A DNA stretch of 43,775 bases, from positions 1 through 43,775 of the forward strand of contig JAJDYK010000342.1 of the NCBI GenBank assembly GCA_022825185.1, written 5' to 3'. This stretch comes from Candidatus Latescibacterota bacterium. Lineage in GTDB: Bacteria > Latescibacterota > UBA2968 > UBA8231. Of the stretch, positions 1 through 9,166 are shown in pieces. How positions within the stretch are numbered: position 1 is the stretch's first letter; each line of letters opens with the position of its first letter. The translations under genes were made by a program, and so were the position numbers. Below the pieces are notes generated by a model. The model was given only the letters and a program-made list of their open reading frames with translations. It was not told the DNA's origin and ran no database searches.

Positions 1-648
1 CGCGCTTTTGAAGAACGGCGGCAGCCGGCTCTCGTCGCTTTGGCGCACCATGTCGAGCGGCAATTGCGCCAGCGGATAGATGAGCTTTTCGCGCTCGATC
101 CACTGGCGGCGCAGGACCACGGCCACGCAGATCATGGCGAAATAGACGGCGACAATAAGGGCGCTCCACCCGAGCAAAGGGAGCAGCCAAACGTCCCAAG
201 GAATAGACGCGCCCGTGGGCAGGCCCTCGTAGAAGTGCTTGATGGCACGCGCGTCGTCGGGCACCAAGAAGTCGCGGATGTAGGGATGGAACAGGTCGTC
301 CCAGCGGTTTTCCGGCGTGGCGAAGTAGAGCCAAGACCCCATGACCGGCAAGAGGTATTCAGAGAGGCCGCAGGTAGTAATCGCCGAGGCGATGAGCATC
401 ATGCTGTAGATCAGTAACAGCTCGGCGCGGGCGAGGCCACCGCTGGGGAAGACGCATTTGTACAGCGCGTTAAATACGCCGACCAAAAAGAAAAACAGAA
501 AGAGCGCCCCAGGGGTGGAAAAATCCTGGGTCATGTACGAGCCGCGCAGGACCATGTTGCAATAGGGGGCACCTGCGGCGAGAAAGGCGGCGCAGAGCGA
601 ACCCAAGAAGAAGGCCCTAAAGGTGTAACCTGAGCGGGGAAGGGACAT
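1..648 (-). CDS. DUF6785-type polytopic membrane protein, C-terminus cut by window edge
   Basis: The reading frame stays open from an ATG at 648 to base 1, giving 216 residues of a protein that continues outside the window. It begins MSLPRSGYTFRAFFLG and shows hydrophobic spans near residues 10-30, 48-60, 78-95 and 153-178. The stretches FATPENRW, FYEGLPTGASIPW and RRQWIEREKLIYPLAQLPL match what I recall of the DUF6785 integral membrane family, which is common in Planctomycetes and Poribacteria-like genomes and has no established function. An AAGAAAG ribosome site lies just upstream of the ATG. The gene is divergent from the CocE-like hydrolase across 119 bp. The family call rests on recognised wording; a transport role would be inference. 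Confidence 0.75.
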   Translation of the reverse strand, partial: MSLPRSGYTFRAFFLGSLCAAFLAAGAPYCNMVLRGSYMTQDFSTPGALFLFFFLVGVFNALYKCVFPSGGLARAELLLIYSMMLIASAITTCGLSEYLLPVMGSWLYFATPENRWDDLFHPYIRDFLVPDDARAIKHFYEGLPTGASIPWDVWLLPLLGWSALIVAVYFAMICVAVVLRRQWIEREKLIYPLAQLPLDMVRQSDESRLPPFFKSA

Positions 649-767
649 AGTGCTTTCTTGCTGGTTTATATCCTACTGAACCTGTCGCGCTTGCCGGAGT
701 GCTTTGCTATGTTTGCAAATAGTAGGGCCTTCAATAGTAGTAATCCAGAATAGACGGAGCCAATGCG

Positions 768-2471
768 ATGAGCGGTGCCTTAGGAATCCTCACCGAACCC
801 GACGTCCAAATCCCCATGCGCGACGGCGCGCGCATGGCGGCGCACGTGTTCCGTCCCGACGCCGCTGGCCAGTTCCCCGGAATCCTGCTGCGCACGCCGT
901 ACGACCGCCCAAAGTCTGGATTCGAGCGATACGTGCGCGCCGGGTACGCCGTCGTCTCAATGGACTCGCGCGGCCGCTACGGCTCCGAGGGCGACTGGGT
1001 GCCGTTCACCGAAGAGCACACAGGCGACGCCGAGGACGGCTACGACTCCGTGGAGTGGCTAGCAGCACAGCCCTGGTGCGACGGCAACGTCGGCACCCTC
1101 GGAGCCTCGTACAACGCTTGGATGCAGTGGCAGCTAGCCAAGCTGCGCCCCCCGCACTTGGTCGCCATGTGCGCGTACACCATCCCACTGGAATTGACCG
1201 AAGTCGATTGGCCGGGCGGCTTCCGGCCGGGACGGCGCATCAAGTGGTGGCTCACCTCCATGGCACCCGACCTGCGCCGCCGCCACGGACTGCCGCCGCC
1301 CCACACGCCGGAGCAAGCGCGGCAGGAGTGGGACAAGATCGCCGGCGAAGGGCATTGGATCGGCTACTTGCCGTGGCTCGACTTCACCCGCCACCTGCCG
1401 CCGGGACTGGCGGAGTACGCCAAAGACTGGCTTGAGCACCCCAACCGGCGGGCCTGGAAGTTCGACGAGGTACACAAGGAAGTAGCCGTGCCAAACCTCG
1501 ACTTCAGCGGCTGGTTCGACCACTGCAACGGCTCCATGCAGCACCTACAACTCATGCAGCGCCACGGTCGCACCGAGACGGCGCGGTCGCAAACGAAGCT
1601 GATCGCCGGTCCGTGGAATCACCCGAGCCTCGGTAGCCGCATAGTAGCCGGGTTCGACTTCGGGCCACAGGCCGGTCTCAACCTGTCAGATCTAATCATC
1701 CGCTGGTTCGGCCACTGGCTCAAGGGGATCGACAACGGCGTCAACCGCGAGCCAGCAGTGCGCTACTTTGTGATGGCTGGACAGCAGGGACAATGGCGCT
1801 CGGCCGACACGTGGCCGCCAACGGACGCGACGCCCTGTGAGTACCTGTTGAGCAGCGACGGCAACGCCAAATTCGGCGGTTCCGGCCGGCTGTCAATCAA
1901 CGCCGGACACACCAGCGCCGAGGCCGACCGCTTCTCCTACGATCCCCACAATCCCGTGCCAACACTGTGGACGCGGGAATGGTTCACAGGGCCAGCAGAC
2001 CGCCGCCGACTAGAAGGACGCGCCGACATCCTCTGTTACCGCTCGGAGCCGTTGACTGACGCCGTGGAGATCGCCGGTTATCCAGAAGTCGTGCTCTTCG
2101 TCAGCTCGTCGGCACCGGACACGGACTTCTTCGCACGGCTAGTAGATGAACACCCGCCCAGCGGCCCAACACCGGAGATGTGCTACGGCATGGTGCGCGC
2201 CCGCCACCGCAACTCCCTCGACGTCGAAGAACTGCTAACTCCCGGAGACGTGGTGGAACTCCGCATCCGCTTGGGGCCGACGGCCTGCCGCTTTGAGCCG
2301 GGCCACCGCATCCGCTTGGAGATCACGTCGAGCGACTTCCCCAACCACGACCGCAATCACAACACCGGCAAAAACGACCTAGCCGACACCGAGCTAGTCG
2401 TGGCGACCAACGCCGTGCATCACTCGGCAACGCATCCTTCGCGGCTCGTGCTGCCTGTGCGCGAGAGCTAA
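768..2471 (+). CDS. CocE/NonD family alpha/beta hydrolase
   Basis: A 567-residue serine hydrolase of the X-Pro dipeptidyl-peptidase S15/CocE class, which cleaves esters or amides of small acyl compounds; the true substrate is unknown. The N-terminal fold starts with VQIPMRDGARMAAHVFRP, followed by RTPYDRPK and SMDSRGRYGSEG, standard strands of the family. The nucleophile elbow is GASYNA with Ser114. Position +2 after the serine is Asn rather than the usual Gly, a departure from GxSxG. The C-terminal third (about 390-567) is the jelly-roll X-Pro domain, with HRIRLEITSSDFPNHDRN. There is no signal peptide, so it is probably cytoplasmic. A GGAG site lies 8 nt before the ATG. Its stop codon overlaps the stop of the convergent oxidoreductase gene. 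Confidence 0.9.
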   Translation: MSGALGILTEPDVQIPMRDGARMAAHVFRPDAAGQFPGILLRTPYDRPKSGFERYVRAGYAVVSMDSRGRYGSEGDWVPFTEEHTGDAEDGYDSVEWLAAQPWCDGNVGTLGASYNAWMQWQLAKLRPPHLVAMCAYTIPLELTEVDWPGGFRPGRRIKWWLTSMAPDLRRRHGLPPPHTPEQARQEWDKIAGEGHWIGYLPWLDFTRHLPPGLAEYAKDWLEHPNRRAWKFDEVHKEVAVPNLDFSGWFDHCNGSMQHLQLMQRHGRTETARSQTKLIAGPWNHPSLGSRIVAGFDFGPQAGLNLSDLIIRWFGHWLKGIDNGVNREPAVRYFVMAGQQGQWRSADTWPPTDATPCEYLLSSDGNAKFGGSGRLSINAGHTSAEADRFSYDPHNPVPTLWTREWFTGPADRRRLEGRADILCYRSEPLTDAVEIAGYPEVVLFVSSSAPDTDFFARLVDEHPPSGPTPEMCYGMVRARHRNSLDVEELLTPGDVVELRIRLGPTACRFEPGHRIRLEITSSDFPNHDRNHNTGKNDLADTELVVATNAVHHSATHPSRLVLPVRES

Positions 2472-3610
2472 GCCACCGATCCCAGCCTCGGCACCTGCAC
2501 TTTCCCTGCAATCAGTTCGTCCATCAACTCGTCAAAGGCGACGCGATCCACCGGGAAGGAAACCACCTGCCGCCGCAATCCGGCCAGTAGGATCCCGCAA
2601 ATCAGCTCCGTCGTCACGCGGGCACTGGCACCGTCCGTGATCGGCGTGCCGCCATCGAGGGCCGCCGTCGCAAAGCTGTCGAACAGAGTCGGCGAATTGA
2701 CGTCGGTACAATCGACGTCTTCCCAAGTCAGCTTGGGCCGTCCCACGGACCGGGTACTGTCGGCAACCTGGTCCGCGAGGGGATGCTCGTAGCGGACGAG
2801 GCGAAACAGCTCGGGCGCGCCGGGCACGTTGGCATCGCGCTCGTCTTGGAACAGGATGCTGCCGCGCTCTCCAGCGATCTGCCGGTAGTTGAGGCAGCGG
2901 TCCCAAGTGCTAAACTGCAAGCTGGCGATTGCACCCGAGTGGAAGCGCACCGTGGCAATGGCCGTGTCTTCCACCTCGTGCTGGTGCCCGCGATTGCCAA
3001 CGACGGCAGTAACCTCGGCGGGCGGGCCAAACAGCCAGCAGATTAGGTCGATATCATGGCTCGTTTGGTTCAGCAGGACGCCGCCGCCAGCGTGTTCCCA
3101 AGTGCAGCGCCAGCGGTCGCGAGCGTAGTAGGCTTCTGGCCGCAGCTCCAGCCACTGCCAAACGACGCGCTGGACCTCGCCGATGTCTCCCGAATCCACC
3201 AGTTGCTTCAGCCGCAGGTTGCCGCGATAGGTGCGGTACTGATGCCCGACGGCGAGAATGCGACCGGCCTGAGCCGCCGTGGCCACGAGACGATCCGCAT
3301 CGGAAATCCTAGTCGCAATCGGTTTCTCCACGTACACGTGCAGACCGCGCTCAAGAGCGGCCAACGCCATGGGGGCGTGCAGGTAATGGGGCGTAGCCAA
3401 TACTACCGCGTCGAGATCGGTCTCGCTGGTGAGCAACGCGTCGAAATCGGCATAGGCGCGGGCACTCGTGCCATCCACCGCAGCGCGTGCTGCGGCTGAG
3501 TCGAGATCGGCGACCGCGACTAGGTCAGTCCGCGCATGTGCGCGGATGGATTGCAGATGGCTGCGACCGACGCCTTTGACGCCGACAACGGCCGTGCGGA
3601 GTTGATTCAT
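2468..3610 (-). CDS. Gfo/Idh/MocA family NAD(P)-dependent oxidoreductase
   Basis: A 380-residue dehydrogenase of the glucose-fructose oxidoreductase / inositol dehydrogenase family, oxidising or epimerising a sugar or cyclitol with a tightly bound nicotinamide cofactor. The Rossmann N-terminus is RTAVVGVKGVGRSHLQS. The family hallmark EKPIA occurs near residue 95 (VYVEKPIATRI), and a catalytic-type SHDIDLICWLFG segment follows near residue 183, with the histidine expected to act in hydride transfer. A GAGG site precedes the ATG. It is the last gene of the long minus-strand operon, 73 bp behind a second paralogue. The exact sugar cannot be read from the sequence; the sulfatase and dehydratase upstream suggest a modified sugar acid. 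Confidence 0.9.
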   Translation of the reverse strand: MNQLRTAVVGVKGVGRSHLQSIRAHARTDLVAVADLDSAAARAAVDGTSARAYADFDALLTSETDLDAVVLATPHYLHAPMALAALERGLHVYVEKPIATRISDADRLVATAAQAGRILAVGHQYRTYRGNLRLKQLVDSGDIGEVQRVVWQWLELRPEAYYARDRWRCTWEHAGGGVLLNQTSHDIDLICWLFGPPAEVTAVVGNRGHQHEVEDTAIATVRFHSGAIASLQFSTWDRCLNYRQIAGERGSILFQDERDANVPGAPELFRLVRYEHPLADQVADSTRSVGRPKLTWEDVDCTDVNSPTLFDSFATAALDGGTPITDGASARVTTELICGILLAGLRRQVVSFPVDRVAFDELMDELIAGKVQVPRLGSVA

Positions 3611-3683
3611 CTCGGAACCTCGCTTGATCGAATAGTGTTAGCCGTATAGGTCGCTGGCAGCAGGTGCCGGGGAATCTGCCCAT

Positions 3684-4787
3684 TCAAGAAGCCTGCAACC
3701 GCCGCACCCGCGCCGGAGTGTGATCCTCGGCAATCTCCGAAGAGAGAATGCCCAACGAGCGGTCCGCTAGCGGCAGGTCCACGCGGGCAAAACCGTCGCG
3801 ATGCGATTGCCGCAGAGCAATGGCCACTTCAAGAGCGGCCCGGCCATCGTCACCCGAGCAGCGCGGATCCGATCCCGTCTCAATGGCCTGAATCAGATCC
3901 TCTACAATGGTCAGCCCCATGCCCTCAATGTGCGTCGGATAGGGAAAGGGCACGTACGCGGGCACGCCGCGTCCCCGATTGCCGCCCGGAGCCGTGCGGA
4001 TGTACTCCATTTGCGTGCAATTGGCTATGGATCGGATGCGGCCCTCCGTGCCAATGACATCGATTTCCCAAGCCGCAACCCCAGTAGGAGTGGCGCGGAT
4101 AAAGGCGCGCACCCCATTGTCAAAGACGAGATAGCCGTTGCCCTGCGGGTCGGTCTCGCCCTCGGCTGCGGCGTCCGATTCCATTTCGCCAAAAACCCAC
4201 TCGACCTGCCCCCCGGCCATGTAGCGCACAACGTCGATGAGGTGGCTACCATTGTGCGACAGGCCGCACTGGGCGTAGCCGGTAACTTGGAGGATTTGCC
4301 CTAGCTCGCCTTTGTCAATCAGGGCACGGGCCTGACTGAAGAACGGGTTCCAGCGGCGGGCGCAGTTGATGGCCAAAGCCGTGCCGTGTTGGCGGCAAGC
4401 TTCGACCATGGCATCGGCTTCGGCCAAAGTCAGAGCAATCGGCTTTTCCGCCCATACGGCCTTGACGCCAGCGCGGGCGCAGTCCTCGACGATCTGCGAG
4501 CGAATGCGGGCCGTGGTGCAGACGCTGACCAAGTCGAGGTTTTCCCGCTCCAACATTTGGCGGTAATCGCCGTAGAGATGATCTTCCTCCAAGCCCCAAC
4601 GGTCGCCGAAAATGGCGCGTTGTTCATCGTGCGGGTCGGCTCCAGCCACCAGTTCCGTATGAGGCGAAGCGCAGTACGAGGGGGCGTGGCAATAGGGCAG
4701 GAAGATGGACCCTCCTTCGCTCATTTCATCGTCGAACGTGCTGCCCATGCGGCCCAAGCCGATAACCGCGGCGCGATACGTTGTCAT
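3684..4787 (-). CDS. Gfo/Idh/MocA family oxidoreductase, second paralogue
   Basis: A 367-residue nicotinamide-dependent sugar dehydrogenase-like protein. The cofactor loop is AVIGLGRMGSTF, the EKPIAL motif lies near residue 115 (VWAEKPIALTLAEAD), and the catalytic-region histidine sits in NGSHLIDVVRYMAGG near residue 180. NCARRWNPFF is the typical strand after the EKP motif. It is clearly divergent from the neighbouring paralogue at 2468-3610, so the pair probably acts on successive or different intermediates rather than being a recent duplication. A strong GGAGGAG site lies 3 nt before the ATG. The sulfatase stop codon is 52 bp upstream, consistent with cotranscription. Confidence 0.9.
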   Translation of the reverse strand: MTTYRAAVIGLGRMGSTFDDEMSEGGSIFLPYCHAPSYCASPHTELVAGADPHDEQRAIFGDRWGLEEDHLYGDYRQMLERENLDLVSVCTTARIRSQIVEDCARAGVKAVWAEKPIALTLAEADAMVEACRQHGTALAINCARRWNPFFSQARALIDKGELGQILQVTGYAQCGLSHNGSHLIDVVRYMAGGQVEWVFGEMESDAAAEGETDPQGNGYLVFDNGVRAFIRATPTGVAAWEIDVIGTEGRIRSIANCTQMEYIRTAPGGNRGRGVPAYVPFPYPTHIEGMGLTIVEDLIQAIETGSDPRCSGDDGRAALEVAIALRQSHRDGFARVDLPLADRSLGILSSEIAEDHTPARVRRLQAS

Positions 4788-4839
4788 GGTCTCCTCCGGC
4801 GTTTTGATAGGAGTGGGATTTTACTGTCGCGTACTTAGC

Positions 4840-6285
4840 TCATAGATAGGGATAAGTCGCTTCTGGATCGTAGTCCGGCAGCAGCGCGTCATGGGGTTGG
4901 CCGGGGATCAAGCGAGTGCCATCCACAAAACCTTCCGGTCGATCTTTGAGGATTTCGCTGAGGCGATCTCGCCAAGGTTGTATTCTAGTCTCAGCGTCGG
5001 AATCGCGAGACAAATCGCGCATTTCCTGGGGATCTTCGTCCAAGTCGAAAAGATGTTCTTGGCCTGTCTGCGAATACCAGATGTACTTGCAGTGTCCATC
5101 GGTGAGAAAGTGGTTGCCGTGGTCGCGGGCGTAACACCCAGCGTGTTCGCCGTGCAAAAATTCCCGGACGGCGGCGGCATCGCCCTGCATGACGGGCAGA
5201 AGGCTTTGGCCCGTGCAGGTATCGGGAATGTCGATGCCAGCCGCAGCGAGGATGGTAGGCATGATGTCTTGGATGCCGACGGGACTGTTGCTGATGACTT
5301 CTTCGGGATAGTCCCAGGTCTTTGGCGCGCGCATGAAAAACGGAACCCGCGCCGACGCTTCATAGGGCCAAGTTTTGCGAAAGAGATTGTGGTCGCCCAG
5401 CATTTCGCCGTGATCGGAGGTGAAGATGACTAAGCAGTTGTTGAGACCTCCGGTAAACTGGATGAGGCGGCCGATCTGGTCGTCTATAAAATTGATCATG
5501 CCGTAATAAGCGGCGCGGCAACAGCGCATGTCGTGTTCGTCGAGGCGAATTTCCCACCCATTGGGGTTAAGACCTTTTTCGGGCCCAGCAAATGCGGGTG
5601 CCCAATCGCCGACAAAGGAATCGGGCAGGTTGCGGTCGATATAGCGGTCGTAATAAGGAACAGGTGGCGTGAGCGGAGGGTGGGGATCGATAAAGGAAAC
5701 ATTGAGAAAAAACGGTGCCGACGGATCGCGCTTGCGCAAAAAGTCCATAGCCCGGTCAACACACCAGAAGGTATGCATTTGTTCTTCGGGCAAATGGTGC
5801 GGGCGGCCAACCCAGCCGTTGGCGGAAATGCCGTGGGCCATGCCGGGATCCACCTCATTGCGACCGTGGTATTGCCGCAGCCATTCGACGTAGTCGTTGT
5901 CCTCGCCCCGGGTGCCATCGGCGAGCTGCATGTGGTCAAAGCCGTAGCGCTTGCGGTGGGGGGTTAAGTGGAGTTTGCCGATCATCTCCGTTTGATAACC
6001 TGCCTTGGACAGCTCGCCGGCTAAGGTGTGCGGTGGGTCCCACGGAGCGCTCTTGAAACCAACGGCCCCATTGGCCGCGGGCGCCGTGCCGGTCATCAAG
6101 CTGCGGCGCGCGGGAATGCAACTGGGACATTCGGAATAGCCGTGGTGAAAGTGCGTGCCCGTGCGGGCTAGCCAGTCCAAGTTGGGCGTTTGCAGACACG
6201 AAGGACTGTGGGGATCGAGCCCCATGCAGTCGCCGCGCTGTTGGTCGGTCATAATGAGCAGGATATTGGGGCGAGTGTCTGGCAT
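4840..6285 (-). CDS. Type I sulfatase (formylglycine-dependent)
   Basis: A 481-residue sulfatase that would hydrolyse sulfate esters on carbohydrates or aryl compounds. The N-terminus RPNILLIMTDQQRGD supplies the metal-binding aspartate. The active-site signature CIPARRSLMTG (Cys56, Pro58, Arg60) is the site where the cysteine is converted to formylglycine by a maturase not present in this window. FTSDHGEMLGDHNLFRKTWPYEASARVPF contributes further metal and substrate residues. The C-terminal LFDLDEDPQEMRDL is usual for the family. I chose the ATG at 6285: a GGAG lies 6 nt before it, while an in-frame GTG at 6297 overlaps that ribosome site. No signal peptide is visible, so action inside the cell after uptake is plausible. 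It follows the ABC importer gene for the substrate-binding protein by 23 bp. Confidence 0.93.
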   Translation of the reverse strand: MPDTRPNILLIMTDQQRGDCMGLDPHSPSCLQTPNLDWLARTGTHFHHGYSECPSCIPARRSLMTGTAPAANGAVGFKSAPWDPPHTLAGELSKAGYQTEMIGKLHLTPHRKRYGFDHMQLADGTRGEDNDYVEWLRQYHGRNEVDPGMAHGISANGWVGRPHHLPEEQMHTFWCVDRAMDFLRKRDPSAPFFLNVSFIDPHPPLTPPVPYYDRYIDRNLPDSFVGDWAPAFAGPEKGLNPNGWEIRLDEHDMRCCRAAYYGMINFIDDQIGRLIQFTGGLNNCLVIFTSDHGEMLGDHNLFRKTWPYEASARVPFFMRAPKTWDYPEEVISNSPVGIQDIMPTILAAAGIDIPDTCTGQSLLPVMQGDAAAVREFLHGEHAGCYARDHGNHFLTDGHCKYIWYSQTGQEHLFDLDEDPQEMRDLSRDSDAETRIQPWRDRLSEILKDRPEGFVDGTRLIPGQPHDALLPDYDPEATYPYL

Positions 6286-6308
6286 ATCATTCTCCACTTG
6301 AGGTCAAA

Positions 6309-8117
6309 TCACGGGCTAATCGACGGGCGCGCGACAGGCTCCAACCGGATGAAGGTTTTCAACAACTCCCACTGCCAAGAGTGCGGAAAGCCGTAGGGGT
6401 CCTGCTGACTCGGCCAGCCGGTCCAGCGGGTAGTGTTGCAAGGATAGCGGATAATTAGCTGCGCCAGGAAGATGTCGGGCAACTCCCCCACCCAGATCTC
6501 CATGGCCTCGCTAAACAACTCCAACAGTTCCTCGTCGCCAACCTGTAGAGGCGCGATGCGCTCGACAATGCGGTCGAACTCCTCGTTGCGCCAGCGCGAG
6601 ATAGTTGACCACAGCGGCGCTGGTTGCCCCGTGGGCCGGAAGTACTGCGAGGTGTAGTAAGACAACATCAAATAGGGGTCCATGCCGCGCACCCCACTCG
6701 GTCCTTTGCAGCCGAGGGAAGCCTTCTGTTCTCCCGTCTGCACAAGCGAGGTCAAACCGGGCGAGGTGTCAAAATTTGCATCAAAACCAGCGTCGCGTAG
6801 CTGCTGGGTCAGCGGCGGACCGTAGGCCCGCAACCACTGCGGCACGTACATGGCAATCTCGACGCGCTCGTCCTCCGCGTTGACCCACAAGCCCTCGTCG
6901 TCCTTGCGATACCCTTTCCCCTCCATGATCCGGTCCACCTCTTCCAGATGCGGCTTGGAGTCGTACCCGTGCCGCGCGAGGATCTCCTGCAGGGCCTCGT
7001 CAAAAGGCGCAAACCATTCGTAGGGCGTGAAGGGATGCAGCGCGACCACGCCCGCACCCGACTCGGCGAGCTGGACGAGCTTCTCCCGGTCGATGGCCAT
7101 GCTAATCGCCCGGCGAATCTGCGGATCGTCAAACGGCGGCTCCGAGCAGTTCATGTTGAGGTCGATGGGACACCAGTCCAAGTAGCCATAGGGCGGCTGC
7201 CGATCGGCAAAGGTCACGACCCGCGCATTGCGCTCTAACACGCTTTCAAGAGTGAGCACCTGCATGATGGGTGCCATGTCGAGCTGATCGGTCAACAGCA
7301 ACTGCGCGGCCTGACTCTCCTCCTGCTGCGGCACGTAGATGATTCGCTGAATTCTCGGCAGCCGCTTAAACCCCATCCTAGCCCCCCACCAGTCCTGGCG
7401 CAAATCGTAGATCTTCTGGTATGGCGAAGCGTACACGAGGCGATAGGGCCCTGTGCCCAAAGGCAAACCGCCGTCGATGTCGTGGAAGGTAAACTCTAGC
7501 GGGTCTCGATCTTGCCAAATGTGCTCGGGCAAGACGAAGATGCCGTGGTTGCTGCTCAGCGTGGTCGCCCAAAACGCCGGCCCCGCCTTTTTCAGCACCA
7601 GCCGCACGGTGTGATCGTCAACGACCTCAGTAGAGTCGAAGAACTCGGGCAGGTCGGCCAGATGCACCATGGCCTCGGCGTGGTCGCGCAGCATGTCAAA
7701 GGTAAAGGCCACGTCGCGCGCGGTGAAGGGGACGCCGTCCGCCCATTCAATGCCCTCGCGAATCTTCACAGTGAGCACGGTAAAGCTGTCGTTGTACTCC
7801 CAACTCTCAGCCAGCCAGTTCTCGTATTCCCCGGTGAGCACATTGTACATAATCAGCGGCTCAAACACCGCTGGCAGCGTGCCCATGTGGAATCCCTGAT
7901 CGGAGCCGGGGATGTAGGGATTCTGGTTGTCGAACAGGGCATACTGGTTCGGCCCGCCATTCATCAAAATCATGGTGCGGTCCCGAGGGACATCGTCCAG
8001 CACCACCGCCGGCCCGCAGCTAGCCAACATTGCACACGCCGCAAGGATCGCATATAGGGGCGACCGGCCGGTCGCCCCTGCGGACGAAATCAAATGCCTC
8101 CAGCCTATCCCCCTCAT
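6309..8117 (-). CDS. ABC transporter substrate-binding lipoprotein, family 5 (peptide/oligosaccharide type)
   Basis: A 602-residue solute receptor of the DppA/OppA-like SBP_bac_5 family. It has a lipoprotein signal with lipobox LASC, the modified cysteine being near residue 34. The body has family landmarks such as FHMGTLPAVFEPLI, GIEWADGVPFTARDVAFTFDML and GTGPYRLV. It would capture the ligand in the periplasm and deliver it to the permeases encoded upstream. The start ATG overlaps the previous stop as ATGA, so translation is coupled. Oddly, the N-region of the signal sequence (GATGRSPL) is encoded by a 24-bp perfect palindrome at 8056-8079 whose relative recurs at 42633. In this operon type the ligand could be an oligosaccharide rather than a peptide; that is inference. 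Confidence 0.92.
   Translation of the reverse strand: MRGIGWRHLISSAGATGRSPLYAILAACAMLASCGPAVVLDDVPRDRTMILMNGGPNQYALFDNQNPYIPGSDQGFHMGTLPAVFEPLIMYNVLTGEYENWLAESWEYNDSFTVLTVKIREGIEWADGVPFTARDVAFTFDMLRDHAEAMVHLADLPEFFDSTEVVDDHTVRLVLKKAGPAFWATTLSSNHGIFVLPEHIWQDRDPLEFTFHDIDGGLPLGTGPYRLVYASPYQKIYDLRQDWWGARMGFKRLPRIQRIIYVPQQEESQAAQLLLTDQLDMAPIMQVLTLESVLERNARVVTFADRQPPYGYLDWCPIDLNMNCSEPPFDDPQIRRAISMAIDREKLVQLAESGAGVVALHPFTPYEWFAPFDEALQEILARHGYDSKPHLEEVDRIMEGKGYRKDDEGLWVNAEDERVEIAMYVPQWLRAYGPPLTQQLRDAGFDANFDTSPGLTSLVQTGEQKASLGCKGPSGVRGMDPYLMLSYYTSQYFRPTGQPAPLWSTISRWRNEEFDRIVERIAPLQVGDEELLELFSEAMEIWVGELPDIFLAQLIIRYPCNTTRWTGWPSQQDPYGFPHSWQWELLKTFIRLEPVARPSISP
8056..8079. repeat. 24-bp perfect palindrome inside the SBP coding sequence
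   Basis: The sequence reads AGGGGCGACCGG followed directly by its reverse complement, with no loop. It lies in the signal-peptide N-region of the substrate-binding protein and keeps the frame open. A near-identical unit with a 4-nt centre stands between genes at 42633-42660, so this is a dispersed repeat rather than ordinary coding sequence. Confidence 0.85.
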
Positions 8118-9166
8118 CGTTCACTACCCCCGTAGGACAAACCAGCGACCTGCTCTTCCGACAGCACCGCGGCATCCTCGTAGAGATAGCAGGCAGCGCC
8201 CCGACCAGCATCAATCTGCACCAACGGCGGCCGCTGTTGCCGACAGCGCGACATGACGTGGGGACAGCGCTCGGCAAAAGTGCAGCCGCCAGTAGCGCTC
8301 GAAATCTCTGCGTCCTCTTCCACAGTAGGCCCGCTATGCGCAACCTCAACCGAGCCTTCGCCCCAGCGACGTTTCGCATCCGGCAGCGGAATAGAACTCA
8401 CAAGTAGCTGCGTGTAAGGGTGCTTCGGTGCCTTAATAACCTGCTCCACATCCCCCACCTCGACCACCGCACCTTGATACATGACGAGAATGGTGTGACT
8501 CAGTTGGTACGCCGTAGTCAGGTCGTGCGTGATGTACACCAGACTGATGCCGCGCTCCCGATGAATGCGAGACAAGGTCTCCAAGATGGTAGCGCGCAAC
8601 GAGGCATCTACCATCGACACCGGCTCGTCGGCCACAATCACGCGCGGGTCAAGCAGCAGCGCCCGCGCCACCATAATGCGCTGGCGCTGACCGCCGCTTA
8701 ACTGATGGGGATAACGCCCGAGGGTCTCCTCCGGTCGCAACCCAACCGCTTGCAGCCCCTCCTCGATCCGCTGCCGCCGCTCGGCCCGCGACAGTTCCGG
8801 AAAGAACTTGGCGATCGGCACCGTCAGGGAGTGATCCACCCGATAGAACGGGTTGAACACCTCAAAAGGATCCTGAAACACAGCCTGCACCTGCCGACGA
8901 AACGTCTGCCGCGCCTTGGAGTCGAGATCACGCAATTCCGTGCCTTGATAGCGCACCGATCCGTCGGTCGGCGGCAGGATACCCAGCAACAGGCGCGCCA
9001 AAGTAGTCTTCCCACTGCCACTTTCTCCAGCAATAGCCACCACCACCGGATCGTCCTCCGGGATCACCAGCGAGGCGTCGGCGACGGCGACAATCCGCTG
9101 CCGGTCAAACACGCCGCCACCAAAGGCTCGGCTCGCACCCCGCGCTTCTAACAGTGGCGTGTTCAA
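8114..9166 (-). CDS. ABC transporter ATP-binding protein, OppF/DppF type
   Basis: A 350-residue ATPase of a dipeptide/oligopeptide-type importer. Walker A is GESGSGKT near residue 50, the signature is LSGGQRQR near 158, and Walker B is VIVADEP near 178. After Walker B it reads VSMVDASLR rather than the more usual SALDVS. The C-terminus has the oligopeptide-transporter extension HPYTQLLVSSIP and a cysteine-bearing tail (CTFAERCPHVMSRC), as in DppD/OppF proteins that carry an iron-sulfur cluster. Both ends overlap neighbours by 4 bp (ATGA), showing tight coupling with the second ATPase and the substrate-binding protein. Confidence 0.92.
   Translation of the reverse strand: MNTPLLEARGASRAFGGGVFDRQRIVAVADASLVIPEDDPVVVAIAGESGSGKTTLARLLLGILPPTDGSVRYQGTELRDLDSKARQTFRRQVQAVFQDPFEVFNPFYRVDHSLTVPIAKFFPELSRAERRQRIEEGLQAVGLRPEETLGRYPHQLSGGQRQRIMVARALLLDPRVIVADEPVSMVDASLRATILETLSRIHRERGISLVYITHDLTTAYQLSHTILVMYQGAVVEVGDVEQVIKAPKHPYTQLLVSSIPLPDAKRRWGEGSVEVAHSGPTVEEDAEISSATGGCTFAERCPHVMSRCRQQRPPLVQIDAGRGAACYLYEDAAVLSEEQVAGLSYGGSER

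Noticed and set aside
704..1435. Long plus-strand frame overlapping the start of the CocE-like gene
   Set aside because: It is rich in Arg, Pro and Ala without any motif and lies inside a gene with clear family motifs and a good ribosome site.
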